From: Algoriphagus taiwanensis | GTDB taxonomy: Bacteria > Bacteroidota > Bacteroidia > Cytophagales > Cyclobacteriaceae | Direction: 5' to 3' | DNA: 64,000 bases | NCBI RefSeq assembly: GCF_036245645.1 | Contig: NZ_BTPE01000012.1 | Coordinates: 92,119 to 156,118, forward strand | The notes under the pieces: model-generated | Databases searched by the model: none | What the model was told of the DNA's origin: nothing | What the model saw: the letters and a program-made list of their open reading frames with translations, nothing else | Position numbers and translations under genes: made by a program | Shown: one piece after another, positions 43,453-51,341 of the stretch | How the letters are laid out: each line of letters starts with the position of its first letter | Position numbering within the stretch: position 1 is the stretch's first letter

Positions 43453-44595
43453 TTAGGCCTCTACCGCGTAGAGTTCCTTTAATTTTTCAACGGAATAATC
43501 TACTTCCTCCAGGGTGTTAAACCGGCTAAAGGAGAATCGAACGGAATCCCTTTCCGGATTATGATTTAATGCTCTCAATACATGGGATCCAACGGTAGCC
43601 CCGGAACTGCAAGCGGAACCACCGGAAGCGGAAATTCCTTCCAAGTCCAAATTGAACAAGAGCATGCCTCGATTGGCTTCAGAAGGTGGAAGGCTTACAT
43701 TCAATACGGTGTAAAGACTTTTTCCCAAGTCTGCGGAAAGACCATTGAACTCTACTCCGGGAATTTCCTGAGCCAGTTTTTTGATAAAATGCTTCTTGAT
43801 TTTCTCCACATGAGCTTGATGACCGGACATGTCTTCATAGGCAAGCTCTAATGCTTTTGCAATTCCGATAATGCCTATAACATTCTCTGTCCCTCCACGC
43901 ATGTTTCTTTCCTGGGCTCCACCATGGATAAAAGGATGGATTTTTTTGTCTTTTCTCACATACAAAAATCCAGAACCTTTGGGTCCGTGAAATTTATGTC
44001 CACCTGCGACGATGGCATCCACAGGGAGATTTTTCAAATCATGGGAATAATGCCCCATGGTCTGCACGGTGTCCGAATGGAAAAAAGCGCCGTATTCTTT
44101 GGCTAGGCCTCCGATTTTCTCCAAATCATTCAGATTACCGATTTCATTGTTTGCTTGCATGAGGGAAACCAGCGAGTTGGGATTTGACTTCAGCAAATCT
44201 TCCAATTGGCCTAGATCGATTTCTCCCTTTTCATTGACATCCAAAAGGCTGAGTTTAATCTTTCCTTTTTTCTCCAAAATCTCCAAAGTATGAAGCACGG
44301 CATGGTGCTCAATCGGGGAACTGATCGCATGGGTGATGCCGTGGGTTTCCACTCCGCAAACCAAAGCCGTGTTATCAGCCTCAGTTCCTCCGGAGGTAAA
44401 GAAAATCTCAGAAGGCGTGGCATTGAGCAATTCCGCTACCTTTTTTCTGGATTTCTCAATGGCATTTCTCACCTCACGTCCATGGCTATGGACAGAAGAA
44501 GGATTGCCAAAATGGGACTTCATGAAAGGAAGCATGGCTTCGATCACGCGATCGTCCATGGCTGTGGTGGCGGCATTGTCAAAGTAAACTTTCAT
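43453..44595 (-). CDS. Cysteine desulfurase (NifS/IscS-like)
   Basis: PLP enzyme that takes sulfur from cysteine for Fe-S clusters or thiolation. The 380-residue protein has YFDNAATT at the start, FTSGGTEADN, the PLP-Lys motif GGHKFHGPKGSGFLY (Lys near 200) and the catalytic Cys in SGGSACSSGA (about 318-327). It lies downstream of glmM, which is not an Fe-S assembly cluster, so it may serve tRNA thiolation as in single-gene relatives. The NifU-type scaffold is 22 kb away in the same window. Confidence 0.92.
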   Translation of the reverse strand: MKVYFDNAATTAMDDRVIEAMLPFMKSHFGNPSSVHSHGREVRNAIEKSRKKVAELLNATPSEIFFTSGGTEADNTALVCGVETHGITHAISSPIEHHAVLHTLEILEKKGKIKLSLLDVNEKGEIDLGQLEDLLKSNPNSLVSLMQANNEIGNLNDLEKIGGLAKEYGAFFHSDTVQTMGHYSHDLKNLPVDAIVAGGHKFHGPKGSGFLYVRKDKKIHPFIHGGAQERNMRGGTENVIGIIGIAKALELAYEDMSGHQAHVEKIKKHFIKKLAQEIPGVEFNGLSADLGKSLYTVLNVSLPPSEANRGMLLFNLDLEGISASGGSACSSGATVGSHVLRALNHNPERDSVRFSFSRFNTLEEVDYSVEKLKELYAVEA

Positions 44596-44629
44596 TCTAT
44601 CTGGGTTGGTGTATGCTGGGTAATTCGAA

Positions 44630-46024
44630 TCAGATCAGAGAAGCACTGACCACTTCTTTGATGTCCAAAATAATCTTTTTAGCCAAATGCTCCGCAGTCG
44701 CTTCAGAATCCGACTCGGAATAGATTCGGATAATGGGCTCCGTGTTAGACTTTCTGAGATGAACCCACTCTTTTTCAAACTCTATTTTCACCCCGTCAAT
44801 ATCATTGATCGGATGCTTTTTGTACTTGTTTTTGATCTCCAAAAGGATCTTGTCCACATCGATTTCAGGAGTGAGTTCGATCTTGTTCTTGGAGATATAG
44901 TAGTTAGGATAAGAGGCTCTAAGCATAGAGATGGACTTGCCAAACTTAGCCAAGTGGGTCAAAAACAAGCCAATTCCCACCAAAGCGTCCCGTCCATAAT
45001 GAGAAGTAGGATAGATGATGCCCCCATTGCCTTCTCCTCCGATGACTGCATTTACAGCTTTCATCTGATTGACCACGTTCACTTCACCCACTGCAGCAGC
45101 GGTGTAGGTTCCGCCCCTTTTAATGGTTACGTCCTTAAGCGCGCGAGTGGAGGAAAGGTTGGATACGGTATTGCCCGGAGTCTTGGAAAGCACATAGTCT
45201 GCCACAGCCACCAAGGTGTATTCTTCTCCAAACATAGAGCCGTCTTCGTTGACAAAGGCCAATCGATCCACATCCGGATCGACTACGATTCCCAGGTCGA
45301 AATTTCCTTTTTCCAGCTTTTTGGATATTTCTCTCAGGTTTTCCGGAAGTGGCTCCGGATTGTGAGGGAAATGCCCATCCGGGGTACAGTACATTTTTTC
45401 GATGGTTTCCACACCCAAAGCATGCAAAAGTTTTGGCACTGCGATTCCTCCGGTGGAGTTGACCGCGTCCACCACGATTTTGAAGTTTCTCTTTTTGATG
45501 GCTTCGACGTCTACCAATTCCAGTTCCAATACATGCTGGATATGCCGATCGATGTAGTCATTGATTTGGGTGTATTTGCCAAGTTTTTTAACCTCTGCAA
45601 AGCTGAAATCTTCTTTTTCAGCTTTTTCCAGAATGGATTTCCCTTCTTCGTCGGAGATAAATTCCCCAATTGAATTGAGGAGCTTTAGGGCATTCCATTG
45701 AATGGGATTATGGCTGGCTGTGAGGATGATTCCCCCGCCCGCATTTTCTCGTGGTACTGCAAATTCCACGGTAGGAGTAGTGCTCAGCCCAAGGTCAATC
45801 ACGTCGATTCCCAAGCCCTGAAGGGTAGCGGAAACCAATCGGGAAATCATATCACCGGACAACCTTGCATCTCTTCCGATGACTACTTTGGCATTACCGG
45901 TTTTCTCGATGACCCATGCTCCATACGCAGAAGCAAACTTAACAACGTCAATGGGGGTAAGTCCTTCTCCGGATTTCCCACCAATAGTTCCCCTAATTCC
46001 GGAAATAGATTTAATAAGCGACAC
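44630..46024 (-). CDS. glmM: Phosphoglucosamine mutase
   Basis: GlmM converts glucosamine-6-P to glucosamine-1-P for UDP-GlcNAc. The 464-residue protein has SGIRGTIGGKSGEGLTP at the N-terminus, the active-site phosphoserine region TASHNPIQWNALK (Ser near 103), the metal-binding DPDVDRLAF (about 245-253) and the sugar-binding GEGNGGIIYP. Phosphomannomutase activity is possible for this superfamily; GlmM is the usual assignment in Bacteroidota. Same strand as the following cysteine desulfurase with a 34-bp gap. Confidence 0.9.
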   Translation of the reverse strand: MSLIKSISGIRGTIGGKSGEGLTPIDVVKFASAYGAWVIEKTGNAKVVIGRDARLSGDMISRLVSATLQGLGIDVIDLGLSTTPTVEFAVPRENAGGGIILTASHNPIQWNALKLLNSIGEFISDEEGKSILEKAEKEDFSFAEVKKLGKYTQINDYIDRHIQHVLELELVDVEAIKKRNFKIVVDAVNSTGGIAVPKLLHALGVETIEKMYCTPDGHFPHNPEPLPENLREISKKLEKGNFDLGIVVDPDVDRLAFVNEDGSMFGEEYTLVAVADYVLSKTPGNTVSNLSSTRALKDVTIKRGGTYTAAAVGEVNVVNQMKAVNAVIGGEGNGGIIYPTSHYGRDALVGIGLFLTHLAKFGKSISMLRASYPNYYISKNKIELTPEIDVDKILLEIKNKYKKHPINDIDGVKIEFEKEWVHLRKSNTEPIIRIYSESDSEATAEHLAKKIILDIKEVVSASLI

Positions 46025-46057
46025 GTACAGTTGATTTAAGTAAAAGTGGATTTAAAA

Positions 46058-46079
46058 AATCCTGCCTAAGGACAGGATT
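46058..46079 (-). terminator. Terminator of the small Cys-rich membrane protein gene
   Basis: On the minus strand AATCCTG pairs with CAGGATT and is followed by a T run (TTTTTTAAATCC). It lies between the small membrane protein gene and glmM. Confidence 0.75.
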
Positions 46080-46083
46080 GGAT

Positions 46084-46314
46084 TTATTTGAATTTTGCGA
46101 GGACCTTGTCGACCTCATTGTCCGGATTGCCACAGGTGCTGTCAGCACTGACTGTTTTGCCACAGTAGCCGCAGGTGGCTCCTTCCTTGTTTAGAAATGG
46201 ACTTTGAGAGGCACAAGTGCCTTTAAATTCCCCATTTTTGAGGAAAATAAGTCTCACAGACATCAAAACAAAGAATAGGGCTATGAAGCCGAGGGTAATC
46301 AGTACAGTTGCCAT
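46084..46314 (-). CDS. Small membrane protein with CxxC motif
   Basis: The 76-residue protein has an N-terminal transmembrane helix (about 4-24) and a short C-terminal domain with cysteines in CASQS, CGYCG and CGNPD, which could bind a metal ion. Similar small proteins are conserved in Cytophagales. No function is known. Its promoter is probably the palindromic box at 46321-46338. Confidence 0.75.
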   Translation of the reverse strand: MATVLITLGFIALFFVLMSVRLIFLKNGEFKGTCASQSPFLNKEGATCGYCGKTVSADSTCGNPDNEVDKVLAKFK

Positions 46315-46320
46315 AACGGA

Positions 46321-46338
46321 TAAATTTGCGCAAATTTA
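46321..46338. promoter_or_regulatory. Palindromic box that fits -7 promoters on both strands
   Basis: The 18-bp sequence TAAATTTGCGCAAATTTA is a perfect palindrome. Each arm reads TAAATTTG on its strand, which matches TAnnTTTG, so the same site can serve mazG to the right and the small Cys-rich gene to the left. Spacing to the small gene is short (7 bp from the box to its ATG), so the leftward use is less certain. It could instead be an operator. Confidence 0.5.
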
Positions 46339-46386
46339 AAGCTTTACTTCGAAAACGTTCACAACTTCCCCATAGTTTCCCAAGTC

Positions 46387-47187
46387 ATGTCAAATTTGAG
46401 TACCCGTTCTGAGCAATTGGCGGCCTTTGATCGATTGTTGACCATCATGGATGAGCTCAGGGCTCAATGTCCCTGGGATAAAAAACAAACCACTGAGAGC
46501 CTCAGGCACTTGACTATTGAGGAAACATTTGAGCTTTCTGATGCCATTTTGGAAGGGAATCCCGATGAAATCAAAAAAGAATTGGGGGACATCCTGCTCC
46601 ACATCGTCTTTTATGCCAAAATCGGCTCTGAAGAAGGAAACTTCGATATGGCGACCTTGACTCATGCCTTGTGTGAAAAATTAATCCGCAGACATCCCCA
46701 CATCTATGGAGATACCGAAGCGAATGATGCCGATACGGTAAGTCAAAATTGGGAAAAGATCAAGTTGAAGGAAAAAGGCAATGTGTCTGTTTTAGGCGGA
46801 GTGCCAAAGTCTCTTCCTGCTCTGATTAAAGCCATGCGAATCCAGGAAAAGGCACGGGGAGTGGGTTTTGACTGGGAAGAAAAACATCAGGTTTGGGAGA
46901 AAGTGGAGGAGGAAATGCAGGAATTCAAAGAAGAATTTAATGCAGCCGATGAGAAAGAGATCGATAAAGAAAAAGCTACGGCTGAATTTGGAGACTTGCT
47001 TTTTTCCCTGATCAATTATGCCCGATTTATCGATATCAATCCGGAAGAGGCATTGGAGCGAACCAACCTGAAGTTTATCAAACGCTTTCAGTACCTGGAG
47101 AATTCAGCCAAAAATGCCGGTAAAAATCTCAGCGAAATGACCTTGGCCGAAATGGATGTGTACTGGAATGAAGCAAAGAAGCAGTAA
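46387..47187 (+). CDS. mazG: Nucleoside triphosphate pyrophosphohydrolase MazG
   Basis: MazG hydrolyses NTPs to NMP plus pyrophosphate and helps clear damaged nucleotides. The 266-residue protein has two MazG domains; the first shows CPWDKKQTTESLRHLTIEETFEL and the ExxE-type metal ligands in EIKKELGDILLHIVF, the second EEMQEFKEE and EFGDLLFSLINYARF. Length and architecture match E. coli MazG. Upstream is the palindromic promoter-like box. Confidence 0.94.
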   Translation: MSNLSTRSEQLAAFDRLLTIMDELRAQCPWDKKQTTESLRHLTIEETFELSDAILEGNPDEIKKELGDILLHIVFYAKIGSEEGNFDMATLTHALCEKLIRRHPHIYGDTEANDADTVSQNWEKIKLKEKGNVSVLGGVPKSLPALIKAMRIQEKARGVGFDWEEKHQVWEKVEEEMQEFKEEFNAADEKEIDKEKATAEFGDLLFSLINYARFIDINPEEALERTNLKFIKRFQYLENSAKNAGKNLSEMTLAEMDVYWNEAKKQ

Positions 47188-47382
47188 GTAGTAGGTAGGA
47201 TTCAGTGCGCAGTGATCAGTGGTCAGTTCATTGACAAGATCCGAAGTCATAAGGCAGAGTACTTAAAAATTCAACATTGGAAAATTGGAAGATTTCCAGA
47301 ATCAAAAAAGATAGCAACAATTGAAATAAGGCTTGATGCTTGAAAAAAGCTCGTAAATCGTAATTCTCAAATCGTAAATTTT
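47188..47382. repeat. Intergenic region with three dispersed repeat types
   Basis: No gene. It contains the CAGT-type repeat with GGTAGGATTCAGT at about 47196-47208 (also near 11200), GGAAAATTGGAAGATTTCC at 47279-47297 and TCGTAAATCGTAATTCTCAA at 47351-47370 (also near 23615 and 32131), which ends just before the ridA start. Confidence 0.65.
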
Positions 47383-47766
47383 ATGTCCAATCAAATCATT
47401 TTCACCTCAGAAGCTCCTGCACCAATCGGGCCCTATTCTCAGGCTGTCTTAGCCGGATCTACATTATATGTCTCAGGGCAGATTGCTCTGGATCCGGAAA
47501 CTGGGGAATTGATCAATGAAAACATTACAGAGGAGACCCATGCTGTCATGAAAAATATGGAAGCCATCCTACGTGCCGCTGGATTTGGATTTTCGGATGT
47601 GGTCAAATGCACCATCTTTATCCGGCACATGGGGCAGTTTGGAACAATCAACGAAGCGTATGGTCAATACTTTAAGCTAAACCCTCCGGCCCGTGAAACA
47701 GTTGAGGTAAGTAAGCTCCCAAAAAACGTGAATGTGGAGATTTCCTGTATGGCAGTAAAAAATTAA
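47383..47766 (+). CDS. ridA: RidA-family enamine/imine deaminase
   Basis: RidA hydrolyses reactive 2-aminoacrylate and other enamines made by PLP enzymes. The 127-residue protein has the N-terminal APAPIGPYSQAV motif (residues 10-21), the conserved GQIALDPETGEL and the late NPPARETVEVSKLPKNVNVEI with the key Arg near 106 and the final EISCMA. Length is typical. It is followed 2 bp later by an uncharacterised membrane protein gene. Confidence 0.95.
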   Translation: MSNQIIFTSEAPAPIGPYSQAVLAGSTLYVSGQIALDPETGELINENITEETHAVMKNMEAILRAAGFGFSDVVKCTIFIRHMGQFGTINEAYGQYFKLNPPARETVEVSKLPKNVNVEISCMAVKN

Positions 47767-47768
47767 CC

Positions 47769-48257
47769 TTGAACCTTATTCCATACCATAGCGAAGCCCT
47801 AGTCAGTATTCTTTCGAAAGAGGAAGTGCTGGGACACCTGATGCGGACTACCCGTCAGGTGAATTTTCTGGGTATGGAAAATTCCACAGATGAAAAGATA
47901 AAATTCAACGGAATTGTAGGTCAGGAGGGCTTCCGCATTTCCCGGGTGATCAGGAAGGGGGATTCATTTTTGCCCCTTCTTTCCGGAAAAGTAGAGTCCA
48001 CATCCCGGGGAAGTTTGATACTGGTGGAGTATCGACCATTTCCTGCCACCGTATTCTTTTTGGCTTTTTGGAGTGTGATATTATTGGCTTTTTCGGCCTA
48101 TTTCTTTTACCAACTCAATCCGGATTATGCTTTAATCTGTCTCAGCCTAGCCTTGGCCAATTACGGTCTTGGATTACTTTTTTTTCACAGACAGGTCCGG
48201 ATTTCCAGAGCTTTATTCCATGAACAGATCAATTTGGAGATGAAGGACAAGGATTAG
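47769..48257 (+). CDS. Two-helix membrane protein of unknown function
   Basis: The 162-residue protein has a soluble N-terminal part (about 1-85) and two adjacent transmembrane helices (about 93-113 and 117-137), then a basic/acidic tail. No motif is recognised. I use TTG at 47769, 2 bp after the ridA stop, because the frame has no ATG that would keep the N-terminal part. Probably translationally coupled to ridA. Confidence 0.62.
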   Translation: MNLIPYHSEALVSILSKEEVLGHLMRTTRQVNFLGMENSTDEKIKFNGIVGQEGFRISRVIRKGDSFLPLLSGKVESTSRGSLILVEYRPFPATVFFLAFWSVILLAFSAYFFYQLNPDYALICLSLALANYGLGLLFFHRQVRISRALFHEQINLEMKDKD

Positions 48258-48269
48258 TTATTTGTCCGG

Positions 48270-48300
48270 TTGGGCAAAAAGTCCGATTGATCTTATCTTG
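48270..48300 (+). promoter_or_regulatory. Candidate fumC promoter
   Basis: TTG at 48270-48272 is followed after 21 bp by TATCTTG (48294-48300), close to TATCTTTG. The fumC ATG is 29 bp downstream. Confidence 0.5.
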
Positions 48301-48329
48301 CGGCACAAATCACAAAAGACCAAAATACC

Positions 48330-49730
48330 ATGTCCATTCGAATAGAAAAAGATACCATGGGACCTGTAGAGGTACCCGCAGATAAATACTGGGGTGCACA
48401 GACCCAGCGCTCCATCAACAACTTTAAAATCGGTGGAGAAAAAAACCGAATGCCAATTGAGATCATCCGGGCTTTTGCCATTCTTAAAAAAGCCGCAGCT
48501 CAGACCAATGCAGAATTGGGAGTGATGGAGCAGTCCAAGGCGGATATCATTGCGCAAGTCTGTGATGAGATTTTGGCAGGAAAGCACGACGATCAGTTTC
48601 CGCTGGTGGTCTGGCAGACAGGCTCTGGGACTCAATCCAACATGAATACCAACGAAGTAATCGCTTATCGGGCGCATGTGTTATTGGGAGGGTCTCTGGA
48701 AGATGCCAAGAAGAAAATTCACCCAAATGACGATGTAAACAAGTCTCAGTCCTCTAATGACACCTATCCTACTGCGATGCATATCGCAGCTTATCAGATG
48801 GTGGTAGAGACGACGATCCCCGGAGTGCAGAAGTTGAGAGATACCTTGTCTGCAAAAGCTGAGGCATTTAAAAACGTGGTGAAAATCGGTAGAACGCATT
48901 TCATGGATGCGACTCCATTGACTTTGGGCCAGGAATTCAGCGGCTATGTAGCCCAGTTGGACCATGGCTTGAGGGCTTTGAAAAACACCTTGGCCCATCT
49001 GTCCGAGTTGGCTTTGGGTGGTACTGCAGTAGGTACCGGATTGAATACCCCAAAGGGTTATTCTGAATTGGTAGCCAAGAAAATCGCAGAGCTTTCCGGA
49101 CATCCTTTCGTCACTGCGCCAAACAAATTTGAAGCTTTGGCAGCTCACGATGGTATGGTGGAGGCACATGGGGCCTTGAAGCAATTGGCGGTTTCTTTGA
49201 TGAAAATTGCCAATGATATCCGGATGCTTTCCTCTGGTCCAAGATCCGGAATCGGTGAAATCTTGATTCCTGAAAACGAGCCGGGTTCGTCCATCATGCC
49301 AGGAAAAGTTAACCCAACTCAGGTAGAAGCCATGACCATGGTAGCCGCACAGGTAATGGGTAATGACGTGGCCATCACGATAGGAGGTTCAAACGGTCAC
49401 TTTGAATTGAACGTCTTCAAGCCTTTGATCGCAGCGAATTTCCTTCAGTCTGCGAGGCTGATTGGGGATGCCTGTGTGTCCTTCAATGACAACTGTGCCA
49501 TCGGTATAGAACCCAATACCCCAATGATTCAGAGACACCTGGAAAACTCCCTGATGTTGGTCACTGCGCTCAATACCCATATTGGTTATGAAAATGCAGC
49601 TGCCATTGCCAAGAAGGCACATAAGGAAGGAACTAGCTTAAGAGAAGCTGCCATCGGTTTGGGTCTATTGACTTCCGAACAGTTTGACGAGTGGGTCAAG
49701 CCTGAAGATATGATCGGAAGCTTGAAATAA
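48330..49730 (+). CDS. fumC: Class II fumarate hydratase
   Basis: FumC interconverts fumarate and malate in the TCA cycle without an Fe-S cluster. The 466-residue protein has DTMGPVEVPADKYWGAQTQRS at the N-terminus, the GSGTQSNMNTNEV substrate motif, GRTHFMDATPLTLG, and the superfamily signature GSSIMPGKVNPTQ (about 317-329). Length is normal. A strong terminator follows 16 bp after the stop. Confidence 0.97.
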   Translation: MSIRIEKDTMGPVEVPADKYWGAQTQRSINNFKIGGEKNRMPIEIIRAFAILKKAAAQTNAELGVMEQSKADIIAQVCDEILAGKHDDQFPLVVWQTGSGTQSNMNTNEVIAYRAHVLLGGSLEDAKKKIHPNDDVNKSQSSNDTYPTAMHIAAYQMVVETTIPGVQKLRDTLSAKAEAFKNVVKIGRTHFMDATPLTLGQEFSGYVAQLDHGLRALKNTLAHLSELALGGTAVGTGLNTPKGYSELVAKKIAELSGHPFVTAPNKFEALAAHDGMVEAHGALKQLAVSLMKIANDIRMLSSGPRSGIGEILIPENEPGSSIMPGKVNPTQVEAMTMVAAQVMGNDVAITIGGSNGHFELNVFKPLIAANFLQSARLIGDACVSFNDNCAIGIEPNTPMIQRHLENSLMLVTALNTHIGYENAAAIAKKAHKEGTSLREAAIGLGLLTSEQFDEWVKPEDMIGSLK

Positions 49731-49746
49731 CGATTATTGAAAAAGT

Positions 49747-49783
49747 AAAAAGCCCTCGAAGATGAGTTCTCCGAGGGCTTTTT
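49747..49783 (+). terminator. Intrinsic terminator of fumC
   Basis: AAAAAGCCCTCG (49747-49758) pairs exactly with CGAGGGCTTTTT (49772-49783), loop of 13 nt. It lies between two convergent genes and may stop both. Confidence 0.92.
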
Positions 49784-49801
49784 GGTGTAAATGGGGTATG
49801 T

Positions 49802-50458
49802 TTATTTGAGTATTTCTCTGTTATCTAGCATAAATCCGACCGAGAGATACATCATATTACTCTGAGTAGGCCGATAGTTTACTCCCGCCACATTGACGGC
49901 CTGATTTTCTTCGATTAGGTAATCGGTCAAGTAATATTTAAAGCGAATGTAGTTTCCTGTTTTTGCTTTAAACTCGATGAAGGCAGAGGGGAGATAAATT
50001 TTCGTTCGATCGCTAAACCAAATATTGGTTTTCGACTTTTCGTCATTCACGTAGGTTTTTTGCTTGTAATTGATTGCAAATTCATTGTTGATGCCTATTC
50101 CCACAAGGTTTCCTTTCATGTCTCCAAATTTGAGAGCAATCGGAATTCCAAGGTTGTAAGTTCTCTGCTTGACCCGAACCGAATCATTGAGATCCGTGAT
50201 TATCCCCACATTTCGGATATCCACGCCGAAATAAAACCCTGCTTTGTCGCTAAAGTCCTTGTGAAGCGTGACCGCGTAGTTGAAAAAGGGAGTGAACCTG
50301 ACCACATTGTTGGATTCCAATCCTGTGGCCTTAACTGAGCCTAGTGAAAGGATTGTTTCGGTAGAGGATACGCTGTACCAGCCATTTGAGGCGGACTCTT
50401 GTGCCCAAAGGCTAAACGAGGAAAACAAAAGAAGGAGAGAAAGTAGAGCTTTTTTCAT
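49802..50458 (-). CDS. Outer-membrane beta-barrel protein of unknown function
   Basis: The 218-residue protein has a signal peptide (cleavage at SLWA-Q) and alternating beta strands with Gly and aromatic residues (AGFYFGVDIRNVGI, YIRFKYYLTDYLI). It would fit an 8-10 strand barrel. No specific family is recognised. It converges with fumC across the terminator at 49747-49783. Confidence 0.72.
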   Translation of the reverse strand: MKKALLSLLLLFSSFSLWAQESASNGWYSVSSTETILSLGSVKATGLESNNVVRFTPFFNYAVTLHKDFSDKAGFYFGVDIRNVGIITDLNDSVRVKQRTYNLGIPIALKFGDMKGNLVGIGINNEFAINYKQKTYVNDEKSKTNIWFSDRTKIYLPSAFIEFKAKTGNYIRFKYYLTDYLIEENQAVNVAGVNYRPTQSNMMYLSVGFMLDNREILK

Positions 50459-50825
50459 AAGAATTGATTTTTAAAAACTGAGAAATAAGGTACTATTTTA
50501 CAAATAGAAAAATATTCGATCACCCAATTTTTTGCCTTTTTTATCCACCAGAGAACATGATTAGGTCTTTTTCTCCCAGAATCTCTCCTCCTCAGGAAGC
50601 TTTTTTAGGTATTCCATGGTTAAACTATGGTCAAAAAAACTTTTTAAATCATGGTTTTCTGGGCTTACTAGGGAATTAATAGGGGTGTTGGAAAAGAAAA
50701 ATCGGGCTATAGCTTTATATTCTCAGGTTGATTGTAGTCTGTTTAGCTCCAGACTTTTGGAGATAATTTTCATGGCTAATTTAAGCCAAAAAAAAGGAGG
50801 ACGATAATCTCTGCAATAATTGTAG
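50459..50825. other. AT-rich intergenic region with no recognisable gene
   Basis: About 367 bp. A 63-codon frame (50616-50807) exists but has no recognisable features and no RBS, so I do not call it. The left part should hold the promoter of the outer-membrane protein gene at 50458. The right end joins the broken tRNA-Arg copy. Confidence 0.5.
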
Positions 50826-50924
50826 TAGCCCCGACGGGAATCGAACCCATATCTAAAGTTTAGGAAACTTCTATTCTATCCCCGTCCGACCGCGTCAGCC
50901 GGGCGGGCATTGAACTACAGGGCC
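50826..50924 (-). pseudogene. tRNA-Arg(CCT) copy with a 27-bp insert in the D-loop
   Basis: Apart from a 27-bp insert (50882-50908) the 72 bases are identical to the intact tRNA-Arg(CCT) at 51185-51256: acceptor stem, anticodon loop TTCCTAA and T-arm are all kept. The insert splits the two D-loop guanines (G18 and G19 positions), which hold the D-loop to the T-loop, so a functional tRNA is unlikely unless the insert is removed. The insert is GC-rich and can fold into an imperfect hairpin (CCGTCCG with CGGGCGG, one wobble). No CCA is encoded. Confidence 0.85.
50882..50908 (-). repeat. 27-bp GC-rich hairpin unit inserted in tRNA copy A
   Basis: The unit, read on the plus strand, starts CCGTCCGACCGCGTC and ends AGCCGGGCGGGC. 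The same unit, with a few changes, occurs three times in tandem at 51360-51442. Its GC content is far above the surrounding DNA. Confidence 0.9.
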
Positions 50925-51166
50925 AATTTTTCTTTCAAAAACCGTCTTCCTGCAGCCGATTTAAAGAATTTCTCTCGTTGAATTGCTGCCGACAAACTTT
51001 CAAACTCTTCAAAATAGACAATTTTAAAAGGGATGTAGGGACGAATAGATTTAGTTTGTCCGCTATTATGTTGCTTGAGTCTCTGCTCCAAGTTTTTACA
51101 ATGTCCCTTGTAGAAATAATCGTAGGACAAGCTTTTGAGGATATAAGCGTAAAAAATCTCCTTCAT
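50915..51166 (-). CDS. GIY-YIG nuclease-family protein lying between two tRNA-Arg copies
   Basis: The 83-residue protein is a single GIY-YIG domain: YAYILKS (GIY part), YFYKGHCKNLEQRLKQHNSG (YIG part with the conserved Arg), a later FEEFESLSAAIQREK with the Glu/Arg pattern and KLAL at the end. I start at ATG 51166, 18 bp after the 3' end of the intact tRNA; the same frame also runs back into the tRNA. Its stop codon TAG and the last codons (GCC CTG TAG) are the first bases of the broken tRNA-Arg copy, so coding sequence and tRNA overlap by 10 bp. Single GIY-YIG proteins of this size are common in Bacteroidota and may be mobile or repair-related nucleases. Confidence 0.88.
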   Translation of the reverse strand: MKEIFYAYILKSLSYDYFYKGHCKNLEQRLKQHNSGQTKSIRPYIPFKIVYFEEFESLSAAIQREKFFKSAAGRRFLKEKLAL

Positions 51167-51184
51167 AGCTAAAAAGGTGAAAGT

Positions 51185-51256
51185 AGCCCCGACGGGAATC
51201 GAACCCATATCTAAAGTTTAGGAAACTTCTATTCTATCCATTGAACTACAGGGCCA
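51185..51256 (-). tRNA. tRNA-Arg (anticodon CCT), intact
   Basis: The 72-base sequence folds as a normal tRNA: acceptor stem GGCCCTG with CGGGGCT (G-T at the first pair), D-arm with GTTC/GAAT, anticodon stem GAAGT/ACTTT around loop TTCCTAA (anticodon CCT, reading AGG), T-arm with TTCGATT loop, discriminator A. The 3' CCA is not encoded, which is common in this phylum. It is the only intact tRNA in the window. Confidence 0.95.
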
Positions 51257-51341
51257 TATTACATTTTGACGATTTGGAAACTCATTTACCTATTATTGAC
51301 ATCAATTAGGCTTTTCGAACCTTTATCTTTTTTCAACCAAA

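Noticed and set aside
44687..45673. 328-codon frame on the plus strand
   Set aside because: It lies opposite glmM, which is well supported; the frame looks like a shadow of glmM codons.
50616..50807. 63-codon frame in the AT-rich gap before the tRNA locus
   Set aside because: No motif, no ribosome-binding or promoter signal, low-complexity composition.
50882..50908. Group I or archaeal-type tRNA intron
   Set aside because: It lies in the D-loop, is only 27 bp, has no intron core, and related units are tandemly repeated; bacterial tRNA introns are longer and in the anticodon loop.
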